64,000 nucleotides of DNA, taken from Atherinomorus stipes. Its lineage: Eukaryota; Chordata; Actinopteri; Atheriniformes; Atherinidae. Position numbers and translations under genes: made by a program. The notes beneath the pieces were generated by a model. It did not search any database. It was not told the DNA's origin and saw nothing but the letters and a program-made list of their open reading frames with translations. Positions 1 to 12,018 of the stretch are shown here, in pieces. Positions within the stretch are counted from its first letter, which is position 1; each line of letters opens with the position of its first letter. The stretch covers positions 1-64,000 of the forward strand of contig JALJCO010007106.1 of the NCBI GenBank assembly GCA_023101725.1, in the 5' to 3' direction.

Positions 1-1150
1 CGATTACTCGAGTAATTCGAGTAACTCGATTCAGTAAAATTGCTCGAGGCAAAATAACTGCCTCGAGGATTCGTTACATTACTCTTTGCATTTTGCGCAT
101 CCGCCCGGATGGTTTTTCTGTTGCACAACGTTAACGCAAGGAACGTTCCGCCCGGACTGGTATTTCTGTTGAACATAATAACGTAATAATAATAACGTAA
201 CTAAAGTGGAGGGAGGAAAAACTGTATGGGACCCTACAAACTGGACCGAAAGGGAGAGGAAACTCAGTACCCTCTCCGCGGTTCGGTACGCGCGTGATCC
301 ATGACATAGAAATGATATAAGTCCTTTATTTATTTGTATAATCCGTGGATTTGGCTGCGCCTGCTCAGTAAAGGCAGTTCAGAGCGGGTCCGTCTGCTCT
401 GCCCTCCGTGTGCTGCGCGGCCTCCGAAACTTAACTAGACCGTTTTAATCAATGGTTTAGTCGCAACCGGGGACCCGCAGCTCGAGCAAGAAGCACGCTG
501 TCACAGCTCTCTAAATATGGGCGTCGAGTCTGTTTTTGACAGAGCAGCTTCCAGAATCAGCTCATTAGTTCAGATAGGAGGAAATCAGACGTAGAAGTAG
601 CAGAAAGCATCCGGTGACTTTCAATATAAAAGCCCCTTCAAGTTTACAGTAGCTGAACTACATCAAACGTTACATTACCAGTGATACCAGGTTAAAAGTT
701 TATCAGAGGGTCTCAGCAGTTTTTTTTTTTTTTTTTAATTTTCATAACAATAAATAAATTATTTTTTTAAAACTGTTGGGAGTCGGTTCAGCAGGTGCTG
801 ATCATCCTTTCATTTATACTGCAGTGTTGTGGACTTGAATATGTATTTAGGTCCCCTAATGAACGGCCAATTGTTTCCATTTCAGTAAAGCAGAATTAAA
901 TGTGCAGATGTGGAAGCAACAATTAAACAATTACGTTTTTGGCAGAGAAGCGGGGGGTCATCAGTGCTGCATTCAGGGAAAACTCAGCACTGTAGAACTC
1001 TGAAAGCTAGAAATTCTAGCTCTTACAATCAATTTAAGTTGTGAAACTTAAAAAACTTGCAAAATGTCCAATTTATCCGATTACTCGATTAATCGTCAGA
1101 AGAATCGCTAGATTACTCGATTACAAAAATAATCGATAGTTGCAGCCCTA
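1..1150 (-). mobile_element. hAT-like element nested in X copy 1 (left end cut)
   Basis: The right end reads GTTGCAGCCCTA (to 1150) and is followed by aagacaag (1151-1158), the complement of the 8-bp target duplication cttgtctt that brackets the same insert in X copy 2. Subterminal runs of CGATTACTCGAG/TAATCGA repeats are characteristic of this common fish non-autonomous family. No transposase frame is present. Sharing the same insertion site in both X copies means that it entered X before X was copied. Confidence 0.8.
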
Positions 1151-1406
1151 AAGACAAGTTCACACTTGGGATAGAGTAAAGTTTAATGGGGGAAAAATTT
1201 GAATTAAAAAAAAAAAAATAATTATAAGCTGTTTTGTCATTTTAAGCCAGGCATTTTTTAATCATTGATGTCAGTCCCAACTGATTTGTCAAAAAGCATT
1301 TTCCCCAAAATACTTAATGTATAATGGCTAAAATCCAAAAACAACTTCAATAGACTTTCAGAAATTCTTGTAAACTATTGGTCATGACCACTTTAAAACA
1401 TTTAAG

Positions 1407-1597
1407 CAGGGGTCTCAAACTGCTTCCAGAAAGGGCCCTGTGACTGCAAGTTTTCATTCATTCAGCACCAGAGTCTATTCATTTCATCAAGTTTTCAATA
1501 TAAGAGTAAACTCAATGAAATGAGTTGTCTTTTTTTCTTGGTTGGAAAGAAAATCTCCAGTTACAGGACCCTCTTTGGAACGAGTTTGCGCCCCTTG
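1407..1597. mobile_element. Small hAT-like MITE inside X copy 1
   Basis: A 191-bp element running from CAGGGGTCTCAAACTGC to GAGTTTGCGCCCCTTG with imperfect terminal inverted repeats. It is flanked by catttaag and cattaaat, an approximate 8-bp duplication. The same insert sits at 49391..49583 in X copy 2, so it is part of the X core. No coding capacity. Confidence 0.6.
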
Positions 1598-2235
1598 CAT
1601 TAAATAAAAAACTTGAGCTGCTTAGATGCTAAATATGACAAAATGAGGAGGGTTAGGGTTGCACAATTATTAAATTTGACAGACTTCAGTTATGGTTTCA
1701 TTGCTTTATTCATTGTTTAAATGTCATTGTTTAAAACAATTAAAACAACTGCCCCAAAACAATTATAGCCTACTAAGTGGATGCTTTTTGGGGAGTTTTC
1801 CCAAACGTGTAAATTATATTTATTTCCAATACGCCCATAAATGCAAACAGACAATCAGGTCATAATGATATGATCAAAGACAGATGTGAGAGGAAAGCGG
1901 GAGGAAGAGCTGCAAATAAAAGGCCAAAAACAGTAAAATAATAGAAATGATGCTCAGGTTTGGCTGTTGGAGGCGGAGGAGGGAGGAGGAGGCTGTCAAA
2001 CGCTGCGCTTGTGCAGGTGCATGCTGGGATTTATACCTGGCCAAGTACGCACGAGCCTCCTCTGATGCATGCTCGGTAAAATGGGCGGAGAAAGTTTTCA
2101 TCCGGGATTTCCTGTGAACTTGCTGAGAAGCGAACTTTTTAATGGAACATGACTTGAACCGCGGGTGATAAAGTTTTACGAGTCCACGAGCCCGCAAGTA
2201 CGCACAAGTACGCAGATTGAGAAACGGCCCTGGTT

Positions 2236-3380
2236 GCAGCCCAAAGCACTGTGGCACCCAGTGGCTACCCGTGGCACCGAGTGGCAGCCAAAGCACTGTG
2301 GCATCCGGTGGCACCCTGTGGCACCTAGTGGCACCCCGTGGCACCTAGTGGCAGCCCAAAGAACTGTGGCACCCCGTGGCACCCTGTGGCACCTAGTGGC
2401 ACCCCGTGGCACCTAGTGGCAGCCCAAAGCACTGTGGCACCCCGTGGCACCCTGTGGCACCTAGTGGCACCCCGTGGCACCCTGTGGCACCTAGTGGCAC
2501 CCCGTGGCACCCTGTGGCACCTAGTGGCACCCTGTGGCACCTAGTGGCAGCCCAAAGCACTGTGGCACCCGGTGGCACCCCGTGGCACCCTGTGGCACCC
2601 TGTGGCACCTAGTGGCAGCCAAAAGCACTGTGGCACCCCGTGGCACCCCGTGGCACCTAGTGGCACCCCGTGGCACCCTGTGGCACCTAGTGGCACCCTG
2701 TGGCACCTAGTGGCACCTAGTGGCAGCCCAAAGCACTGTGGCACCCCGTGGCACCTAGTGGCACCCCGTAGCACCCTGTGGCACCTAGTGGCACCCCGTG
2801 GCACCCTGTGGCACCTAGTGGCACCCCGTGGCACCCTGTGGCACCTAGTGGCACCCCGTGGCACTCTGTGGCATCTAGTGGCAGCCCAAAGCACTGTGGC
2901 ACCCGGTGGCACCCCGTGGCACCCTGTGGCACCCTGTGGCACCTAGTGGCAGCCCAAAGCACTGTGGCACCCCGTGGCACCTAGTGGCACCCCGTGGCAC
3001 CCTGTGGCACCTAGTGGCACCCTGTGGCACCTAGTGGCACCTAGTGGCAGCCCAAAGCACTGTGGCACCCCGTGGCACCTAGTGGCACCCCGTGGCACCC
3101 GGTGGCACCTAGTGGCACCCCGTGGCAGCCCAAAGCACTGTGGCACCCCGTGGCACCCGGTGGCACCCTGTGGCACCTAGTGGCACCTAGTGGCACCCTG
3201 TGGCACCCTGTGGCACCTAGTGGCACCCTGTGGCACCTAGTGGCACCTAGTGGCACCCTGTGGCACCTAGTGGCACCTAGTGGCACCCTGTGGCACCCTG
3301 TGGCACCTAGTGGCACCCTGTGGCACCTAGTGGCAGCTCAAAGCACTGTGGCACCCCGTGGCACCTAGTGGCACCTTGTG
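2236..3380. repeat. 10-bp satellite array of X copy 1 (about 1.15 kb)
   Basis: Tandem decamers GTGGCACCNN, mainly GTGGCACCCC, GTGGCACCCT and GTGGCACCTA, punctuated by an 18-bp variant GTGGCAGCCCAAAGCACT. The variants recur in blocks, giving a loose higher-order unit near 48 bp. Because 30 bases hold three units, all six frames stay open for long stretches and translate to a WHPVAPSGT-like decapeptide. These frames are by-products, not genes. The array is longer than its partner in copy 2 (about 1.15 kb against about 0.73 kb). Confidence 0.95.
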
Positions 3381-3476
3381 GCAGCTGCCAGAAGTGCTGC
3401 CACTGCCACATTTTGAGCCAGGCCCTGCTGCATTTCATAGCATCACAGCTACAAAAAAATTCAAGCGAAAACAAGA

Positions 3477-3491
3477 ATGTGTATGTGTGTG

Positions 3492-3580
<89 letters not shown>
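3477..3580. repeat. Compound microsatellite (TG)n(TA)n(CA)n
   Basis: Runs of TG, then about 30 TA dinucleotides, then about 13 CA dinucleotides. It lies just outside the X terminus and is not coding. Confidence 0.95.
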
Positions 3581-3584
<4 letters not shown>

Positions 3585-3589
3585 TATAT

Positions 3590-6035
3590 TATATACATTA
3601 TTGCAGTAATACTGTCGTTAAATAAGAAATGGAATTGCTGTTTTTTTACAGACATGTCATGATGTTTCTCATTCTTTCAAAATTCCTGTGATTCAGGTTG
3701 CATTTTTAGATAAATTTTTTCCAACATATTTTGTAAGTAAAGAAAGTAGGTCAGTACACAGATTTTTTTATTAGCAAAGCATGTTTAATATGTCTTTAGC
3801 TGCTTTTTAAACGAAATCACTGAGTCCACAGATGTCAGGCTGAGAGTCCCAGAAGGAGGGAGCCACTGCTGCAAAGGCCAGAGTCCAGAGTCCGTTATAA
3901 ACGTGGACGACATGATCAGATATTTTTGCTTTAAAAAAAACAGAAGTAAAAAAAAAAACGTTCAGTTTAGTTTTGAAAGCAGTTCCTGGTCAAGTTTGAA
4001 CGTTCCATGCGACGTGCGCGCTCCCGTGACGAGTTATTTTTCAGCGAAAACACGCTACACTTCTCCTGTACCTGTGCGCGGCCCCGCAGCGGACAAGGAG
4101 AGATCACCTGGCCACGGAGCGTGTGCATGAAGTAGGCCTACATGCACGAGAAATACGGCGATCGTGTTTATGTTCAATCTTCCAGAAAACGCATAAAAAT
4201 ATTTCTTTATTCAAATTTCGAGTTAAAATCAGAGAATGATCAGCTGAAGTTTCACAGTTAAATGGAAGTTGTCTGAGTCAGAGAGCTGAACAGGAAGTCA
4301 CACGACTGACTACAGGTGAATAAAAGCTGATCAGAGTTTACCTCATCTTTCTTTATTCCAAGGACAGAAAAACTACCTGGATCCTCTGAAAGAAAACAAA
4401 CAAAACAGCAGTGTTGTTCATACTCACCTTTATTCAGGACTAAGGTTCCATCTTGTTGCTGTCCACTTTCTCTTTCGTCTCTCCACCCTGCATTTACCTG
4501 AAGTCACGTGAGCTAAAAGGAATTTCGGCACCTCCCAGCTTCTCCGCCTCCTCCTCCTCTACTTCACACTTCTTCTCTTCAGTAAATCTAATCTTATTTC
4601 ACAAGAAAACCTTCTTTAGTCACTTCACTAAAATCAGCTTCAACATTTCATATTTTGTCTTGTTCTTTTTTTGTTATAGCCTACCAGCTGGAAGAAGGGG
4701 GAGGAAAGGAAGCCATTGCCTTTGATTAAAACAATACAAAAGCTTTATTAAAAGTTATAAAATAAACAAAAGTTCCAAAACAATTAGAAAATGTCTCCAA
4801 GAAAAAGTTCGCAGTGGCTGGCGGCGTTTCGACCGTAGAGCCCCCCCTTTGGCTGCCGCTGCGCTCTGCTCCACCTCCCCACAGCTGTTGCCAATTTAGT
4901 CAGGGGAGGTGCCCTTTCTCCAGGTGCTAATCACTTCATTAAAACTCCCACTAGCTTGGAGATAGAAAAACACACAAACACACTAAAATAATCATGCTGT
5001 TGTTCTGTGAGACCGTCAGGAAGAGGAGCAGGAATGGTTAACGATGCAAAAAAACAGCTAGTGGGAAGAAGAAGTCCAGTTTCTGGCAGCACCAGATAAC
5101 ATCACCCCTGTGATGAGGCTACTCTTTTTTGTCTTTTTTTAACTTTACTGAACAGTAAAGTTGCAGCACATCATCACAAAAACCACCTTACAGCTAAGTT
5201 TATTTGGACTTTAAACTTAAAACTTTTACCTTTTGTTCTCTAGACACATTTAATTTTATGTAAGTTCCATTTAAATATATGAACGAGTATGCTGCCTGAA
5301 TATTGTTGTGCTGTAGGCTTTTTCTTGTATTACATTTTACTGTTACTCACGGCATTTCTATAAAGGCTGCACATCACACAAATCAATATATAATTCAATT
5401 TAAACAAATCCGTTCTGCTACCCCCATGTTACTCTTTAATAAAGATAAATATTCGTTCAGTGGCAAAGCTGTTTTTTGTTTTTTTAAACCAAACGTTTCT
5501 TCATATCGCCCTAAGGGTTAATGTGAGGAACGCAGGCCATTATCGGGAAATACTGACCTTCATGGCGAATGCAGACCCCGCTCATGATACGGCTACCTGC
5601 AAATAATAAAATTCAAATTAAAGTCTTCTATTTTTGCGAGGATCACATAACTTTCTGATGTTTTACGCTAACAATAAAATAGTTCCCCACGGTTGGGGCA
5701 CTTGTTGCTTGGCAACGTTTGCTCGTTGCGGCTGGAATTTGGGCTAGCATCGACTTGTTCTGTATGTTGAACTGGACATTTCCTCCTCTGCTGTTAGCTG
5801 TATGCGTCTTACCACTGGTCTTCTTTTTGTCTTTTTCGTTTTGGAGAGGGTGAATCCTTAAACTCGGTCGAGACCCAAAATCTCCTCACTTGCCAAAGAT
5901 GTTAAAATTAATTTGGAAGTCATCCTTTTTTTGGTGACGAGAATATCGCTAAGTGCTCACGCGCTGTTTCCGTTGCCGTTAAGTGACCGGACTACTTGCG
6001 ATGCGGAGGGATATTAGGTTTACCGTAAATTTAAA
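3590..6035. repeat. Block D1: low-copy duplicated segment
   Basis: This segment is homologous, in the same orientation, to 47150..47536 joined to 51786..54195. Landmarks are a gattcaggttg segment near 3690, the junction gacgagttatttttcagcg near 4020-4045, a donor-like tactcaccttt near 4420, and gtgaccggactacttgc near 5985. It is the uninterrupted version of the site occupied by X in the other copy. No protein family was recognised. A possible 15-codon signal-like exon (minus strand, start 4421, donor after 4377) aligns with a 52-bp version at 52144..52195, but the two differ in length and phase. I cannot say whether D is a decayed gene or a transposon. Confidence 0.6.
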
Positions 6036-6157
6036 TTGACTCAGGATGATGGTCCCATAGAAATAAAGCACTTTGTTTCAAACTGTCCTCCTCACGCTTG
6101 ATGTCCAGAAGTCTGTGTTTATTTCTCCTCACATTACATATTTTCTTGACGGTCTTT

Positions 6158-7156
6158 ACCAAAAAGAAGTATTCCTTAAGTACATGTCATTAAGTATATT
6201 CAAGTATGCTAAAGTATATCACCCAAGTGTACTTTTATTTATCAAGTACACTGCTATCAGTGTACTACCAGTATACTAACAAGTGTACTTCTTGGGACAA
6301 AATTGGCCCAATTTAAGTATATAAAAGTATACTTAACGTAATCTTCTGGTATACTGTGAGTGTACTCGTACTACTAAAACTTCAAGCTTACTTTTACTTC
6401 AGAAAATATACTTTAAAGTATACTGAAAGTATACTTCTAGGTATACTGTTTGTTTATTTGTACTAAAACTAAGCTTACTTTTACTCTTACAAAGTAGGCA
6501 AGGCAAGTTTATTTGTATAGCACATTTCATGTACAGAACAGTACACTTTTAAGTATACTAAAAGTATTCTTCTATGTAGGCTATACTGTTAGTTTTCTAA
6601 TAGTAAACTTCTCAGTGCCCTTTTAGTTTAAGAAAGTAGTAGACTTTTAAGTATACAGAAAGTAACCTTTTAGGTTTGCAATGAGTTTACTGATAATACA
6701 CTTATAGTCCACTGTTTAGTGTTGAAAAATACATTTTCAAATATACTGCAAATTGCCTTGTTATACTTCTACTCCACCTTGAATAAAAAATAAATTGCAA
6801 AATTTACATCAAAAATAGATTTAGGTGTTTTATTTGACTCCAACAAATGGTCCAGTCACATTTAAACTCTAGTATCAAAGAAACCAGTATGTTTGAAAAT
6901 GTACTATGAATGTACTATCAACGTGTATTGTTAAAAAGTTTAAATATAAATATATTTAATATATTTAATATATTATATTTAATATATTTAATATATTTAA
7001 ATATGTTAAACTTCTAGTATATTTATTAGTAAATGCCAAGTAAACTTTAAGTGTATTTCTGATAAGTACATAAATGGTAAACTGAAAGTATACTGTCTTA
7101 TTTAAAGTTTGAAATTAGTATATGTAAAGCATACTTGCATATACTACTTCTTGGTA
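6158..7156. repeat. AGTATACT-rich interspersed repeat with inverted ends
   Basis: About 1 kb packed with degenerate copies of the palindrome AGTATACT and of AAGTGTACTT. It is bounded by accaaaaagaagtatt on the left and its approximate complement, atactacttcttggt, on the right. A short segment at about 6490-6545 (aggcaagtttatttgtatag) looks like a common fish retroelement tail inserted inside. An AT-rich ttaatatatttaatata run lies near 6955-7000. It is probably a non-autonomous DNA transposon of uncertain class. No protein. Confidence 0.5.
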
Positions 7157-7230
7157 AGAGGGGTAAGATCCCAGATGTCACAGGTTCTAACAGAAACAAT
7201 CCAGGGCACACCTGTTCATAGGTTTCCTGT

Positions 7231-8175
7231 GTCAGTGTTATTGTGGAATGGTGTAACATTATTGATCATCACTATTTGGCTCAATGGTTGGCTCTACCCT
7301 GTTATACGCTGCTGGGATATGGGGTTTTGAGGAAATAAAACATATCAATGCTCTTCAGAACAGAGCCATTAGATGTTTTCTAGGTGTTCATAAGTTCACT
7401 GCTGAATTAGCTGTAGAGGGTGGTATGGGTTGGGGGCCTTGCCTTATAAAGCAGAGAGTGGAGATGCTGCGTTTATGGAACCGACTCACAACTGCCAGAC
7501 GATAGGCTTACCAAGAAGATCTTTATATGGGATTGCTCAAAAGGTTATCCCTGGGCAAAAGAAACTGCTACATTATTGTCCATGTCAAACTTGAATTATA
7601 TTTATATAAATAAACTGCAATCTAAATAATTTAAAACAAGATCTTTTCAATAACTTGGAAAAAAATGGGAACAGGACATTTGTAGAAAACCCAAACTAAA
7701 AAATTACACACAATTTAAGGAAAAGTACCAAACTGAATCTTATGTAAAATTTAAGTTATCAAGAAAACAGAGGTCTGTGTGTGCCCAGTTCAGAACTGGT
7801 AGCCCCCCTCTGGCAGTGGAAGTGGGCAGGTACAAGGGTCTCCCTGAAGAGGAGAGGGTTTGTTTACTCTGTGACCTCAATGTGGTGGAAGATGAATATC
7901 ATTTTGTCCTTTATTGTCCTCTGTATTCTGATCTAAGACATGTTTTATTTGAGCGTATAAACAGAAATAATGCAGATTTGTTTTAGCTACCACATGAAAA
8001 TATTTTATGTTGGATCCTGTGGAAAGAAATTTGTGCATTTGTTGCTTTTGTCAGCAAAGTCTGGGACAGACGACAGAGAGCTGTTTCATATTTGAGCTTT
8101 GTACATTTCAAGAAGTTTGTAACCTGTTGTCATCTTGTTTGTTGAGTGTCTTCTGGGCACTTTAATAAAAATTAT
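7231..8175 (+). pseudogene. Non-LTR retrotransposon (LINE) C-terminal remnant
   Basis: Two broken frames resemble the C-terminal part of a LINE polymerase. Frame 7284..7505 contains LLYAAGIWGFEEI and CFLGVHKFTAELAVEGG. Frame 7777..7986 contains a Cys/His tail, CLLCDLNVVEDEYHFVLYC, typical of the 3' end of jockey/L2/Rex1-like ORF2 proteins. The frames are separated by stops and indels. The fragment ends in an AT-rich tail with ttatctatctatt at about 8150-8175, consistent with a LINE 3' terminus. It is truncated at its 5' side and dead. The family assignment within the jockey-like group is uncertain. Confidence 0.75.
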
Positions 8176-8179
8176 TTAT

Positions 8180-10640
8180 CTATCTATTAGAACCTCTAGT
8201 GTTATGATCATGAACAGAATTACTAAAACAACAGTTTGTGAATGCATAACAGCTGGAACATTACTGCTCATGACTGACTTAAACAGCACAAGTGTATTAA
8301 AAAGCGGTAGTCTACGTTTTACTTGGAAAACCCTCGGGAAGTTTTTCCAAGCAGAAATGTTGAGTTAATTTTACAAGGGTTATTTTAAAGTAAACTTTAC
8401 TTGCATATATGAGTTTTTCCTACAAGAAAAAGTTAAGTAACCTTTACTCGCATTTATCAACTTTGCTGTTGAGTTTTACTTTGTTGTGTTTAGTCAGTTC
8501 TATTTATCATCAGTTTGCATCAAACAGATGATGATGTCACATTGAAACAAATAATATATAAGAGTATTCTTTAATCACAACTCTGGAACAGACTAACTGT
8601 CTTACTGATGCACATTTCAGAAACCAAACCTAACTGAGCATCAATCAGATCAACCTCTGAGACAGTGATGTACATTTATATGAACGATGGTTTACTTGTC
8701 CGTCTTTCTCACTCATGGTTGCACCATGACACAACAAAACTTTCCAACATTGTCTAAATGTAAACCATAACACAGCAAATAACTCAAATTTATAGGGCAA
8801 AAGGTTAAATTCCTGTTAAATATGAATCTCCCATGAGCCTTTGTGAATAGCCCCGCCCTCTGACATGACTGTGTAGGCAAAGTAAGACTTTACTTTCCAC
8901 AAGTTGATCACATAATGAACACACTGAATAAAAAAGTTGCTTGATCATTGTCATTTATACTAACAATTTAAAATTAAGTAAAAAAAAATATACAGATGTA
9001 AAGTAATATTTCATGAAATCGTGCCTTTTAAAAAAGTAAAAACAGAGTAATACAAACTCTTGTAGAATTCAGTTTTTTGTTTCAAAGTGATTTTTACTGG
9101 AACAATAAATCCTTTTTTCAGCGTTTTAACATGTTGGAGTTGCTGCTCTGTTTCATGTTTTATCTGCTGAGTCATGATGGAGTCGTTATCTGTGTCAGCA
9201 GAACTAATCCGCCCACAGGAACCTGAACTCTGAGCCTCGGTGTTTAGTTGCTCTCTGATGAAGAAGATTTGATGTTTCGGATGAACTTTCTGGACCCGGT
9301 TCTGTCAGAATCAGCTGCTGTCTGACTCGGTTCTGTTTGTTCATGTCGGGGAATTTTTACTGAGCTGGAAAAACGTTTTTTTTCTGTTTTACTTGATAAA
9401 AAGAAGCTAAACTCTGACTTCCTGCTGCTGTTGGTGGAAATGTCCAGAAGATCAGAGAGTTTAGATGCTGATTATTCTTCAGCTTCTCCGTAAAATGGAT
9501 TCTTCATCAAAAACAGAGTCCGTATTTAAGGAGGAAAGATCTCTGCTCTGATGAAAAGCTTCAAGTTCAGTTTCAAAAAAACAAAAAGCTGTTTAACTCT
9601 GATGTTCGGCTTCATCATCAGAACCGTTTCAGGACGATGATCAGTCCAACACTGAACCATGAAGAGCTTCTGATCAGTCAGGAAGAGTCCAGCAAGAATC
9701 CAGGTCTGAGCAGTTTGGAGTCCAAAGAAACCGGTCTTCCTCCAGGACTCTTCCTCCTGGTCTCCATAGCAACAGTCAGCTGTGATACACAAAATCTATT
9801 TATGAACATTTGCATCTAATTGAATGTGAAATTTAACTGATTTTCATGAAAATGCTCCAAAATGTGAAGAAACGTTCCACGTCATGACACCAGATGATTG
9901 AAATGAGGATGATGAGTTATATGAGGAAGACTAGTGGTGGAAAATGAGTGTTGGCTGTGATTTTAGATGCCAGAAAAAAAGGAGTGATGTAATATTAGAA
10001 GAAAAAGATGAGTGGAGTTCAGAGATGGAAGCAGAGAAGAGCTGAAACAGTAAAAGAGGTGTGGAGAGCCGACTTCACTGCTGCTGTTTACAGAAGATGA
10101 AACATTTCCTGACTTCTTATTCTGAGGCAGCAGTTTGAAATCTTTCCAACATGAAGTCCTACAGTCCTGATCTCAGGATAACAGCAGTGAAACACGAAGA
10201 TCCATGAAAATCAGATGAAGATGTGATGTGCAGATAAACTCTGAATCTGTGTCAGTGTTGTGGAGCATTTTATCTTCAGCTGGTGTTCATGTGAAAATCA
10301 AACCTGTCAAGTTTGGGATCTGAAAATAAGGGGAATTTTCCGGCACCCACCACCTCAACCAAACTCCAGTCTCCCTCACATTTTAAGACACAATAAATTT
10401 AAAATAACTACTTACTAACAAACCGATCAGATTCAGATCATCTTTGTTGACATTGATGTGAACATTTCTACATTGTTAGTTTAAATTAAAACACAAAAGG
10501 CTACATGAAGCACATTTATTTATTTGACATGTTTTCAGTTCATTTCTATATTTACTGTTTATTTCACATTAAGCTAAATGTCTGTAAGTTAAACATTTAC
10601 ATTTCATTTTCATGACATTTCTTCTAATTTCTCATTTTCA
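8180..10640. other. Intergenic stretch, no gene recognised
   Basis: AT-rich sequence with short chance ORFs. The segment around 9526-9792 is open on both strands but lacks recognisable motifs and codon structure. It lies downstream of NLR gene A. Confidence 0.6.
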
Positions 10641-10849
10641 CTCATGTGGTTCTCTATTCACCAATAACAGTGTTTCCCTACACTGACTCAGTCATGGGGG
10701 GCCACCATGTCTGTATTATTAGAGTCAAAATGTGGAGAATAATTGTTTCACAAGGACGTCAAAATCCAGAAGCACCAGCAGTTGATACTCTGCTGTCAAA
10801 CATTGGCTCTGCACCTGAACGCAGCATGTAGAGGGCGCTCATACACCTG

Positions 10850-10906
10850 CTGTGAATCAAACGATATCATATTGCAATGACAATAAAAGCTTTTTATTCT
10901 ATTCTA
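10850..10906 (+). repeat. Probable LINE 3' tail
   Basis: The sequence caatgacaataaaagc followed by tttttattctattct matches the general form of fish L2/CR1-type LINE 3' ends (AATAAA-like signal plus a short tandem tail). The upstream limit is not clear. Confidence 0.4.
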
Positions 10907-11792
10907 GTGAGGAGAAAGTGTTTCAGTGGATTTGTTTCACCATTAAATCAAAACACCCACATGTCCAAATCTGCATCTCTAAACCAGAAAATGCCAAATT
11001 GTGATTTTTAATATGGGATGAGTAACTGACAGAAAGTTTGTTTGTTGCTGCTGTCAGCATGAACCACATGAGAACTGCCACCCAGACTCCTGCAGGAGGC
11101 AGTTGTGAAGCTGCTGACAGAGATCAGAGGATTTATTAAACAGGCTATTTTATAAGACGGGAAAATATTAAAACGGGAGACTTGACAGCTGTTTGTGAAA
11201 CCAGCTGTGAAGCTGCAGGTTCAGATCCTCATCTGCTAACAAGGCGCCACTTTGCTGTAAATCCTTTTTTGGACCCGCCACCACCCCCCCTTTGTCGGAG
11301 GACAACTTTATTCTTATTTAATATTTCCATGTGATATCGTACCTGAACAGAAATATGAGTATGAGCCATACTTTCAAAATGATGGAGGTGTGTGTGTGTG
11401 TGTGCTAATAAAACACATAACAGTACAAAGAAAAAGGACTGAGGACAAGACATGGAGACAAGACAGGGGAGACAAAGACAAGTGTTAGCAGATAATTATA
11501 AAACGTATGTAGATGAAGGAGGGAAAGTACAAAAGAGGAAAAGAAATTAAGGGATAAATTAACAGTGGTGTTTAAATAGCATATATTACATACATGTAAC
11601 AATGCTAATTATCATAGTAACAATGGTAGAACATTATCCACAGAGTGAATGAGGTCATATATGATAGTGTTGGTGGTAGCAGCAGTAACAATACAGGCTA
11701 ATAGTAATAGTTGTAATAATAATAGTAATTTTCTGGTATTTTCTGTCTCTGATTCCCCACAAACATCCACTGGACTCATTTTTAAATAAACC

Positions 11793-11798
11793 TTTATT
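11793..11798 (-). promoter_or_regulatory. Candidate polyadenylation signal of NLR gene A
   Basis: AATAAA on the minus strand, about 200 bp downstream of the putative terminal stop codon of gene A. Confidence 0.4.
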
Positions 11799-11910
11799 GA
11801 CTGAAACAAACGAAACAGTGAACATGACGGTGACAGAATGAAGGAAACGTCCACAGTGGAAATATATTTCAGAACAAGTGGAAGAAAAGAGAAATATTCC
11901 CTCAGGTTCC

Positions 11911-11937
11911 CCATCATCATCATCATCATCATCATCA
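11911..11937. repeat. (ATC)n microsatellite
   Basis: About nine tandem ATC trinucleotides, in the probable 3' UTR of gene A. Confidence 0.9.
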
Positions 11938-11999
11938 GTGAAGCTGCAGCTTCATCTTCATCAGGATGAAGCTTCTCCTCTCAGAACAAACAGTCCTGG

Positions 12000-12018
12000 T
12001 CATCGGTCCCACCTCCAT
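12000..12018 (-). CDS. Putative terminal coding exon of NLR gene A
   Basis: The acceptor CTCTACACAG is followed by a one-base phase completion and codons reading W-R-W-D-R-stop. Gene B has a similar site (55164..55173, W-K-stop) at the matching place after its LRR exons, with a similar acceptor and opening bases. This supports a real but very short tail instead of a B30.2 domain. The exon is tiny, so the evidence is modest. Confidence 0.4.

Larger units (their letters stand above)
1..3430 (-). mobile_element. Element X copy 1: DNA element with satellite-array ends (cut by window edge)
   Basis: This stretch is the reverse complement of 47537..50990, with window base 1 matching about 50990. 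From the right it has a terminus (GCTGCCAGAAGTGCTGCCAC, then a short stretch ending in CCCTGCTG at 3430), a 10-bp satellite array, a spacer of about 1.1 kb with a small hAT-like insert, and a 1.15-kb hAT-like element reaching the window start. The complete copy at 47537..51785 shows that the missing left end should carry a second array. If the terminus is at 3430, the flanking 8 bases are catttcat, which should recur beyond the missing end. The core is about 97% or more identical to copy 2 by eye, but the arrays differ in length. No transposase is visible, so it is presumably non-autonomous. Confidence 0.75.

Noticed and set aside
2165..3368. Many overlapping ORFs of 60-133 codons on both strands (WHPVAPSGT / GATGCHRVP repeats)
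   Set aside because: They are forced by the 10-bp satellite: any frame without a stop in the unit stays open, on both strands, and the same happens at 47660-48180 and 51050-51770. No start context, no non-repeat domain.
3307..3662. ORFs rich in YIYIYI / CVCVCV
   Set aside because: Translation of the TG/TA/CA microsatellite.
9526..9819. Overlapping ORFs on both strands in the gene A downstream region
   Set aside because: No domain, no splice context; mutual antisense openness suggests chance.
11219..11240. ggttcagatcc as a tRNA T-loop/B box
   Set aside because: No acceptor stem, D-arm or anticodon arm can be built around it. No other convincing tRNA or rRNA gene was seen.
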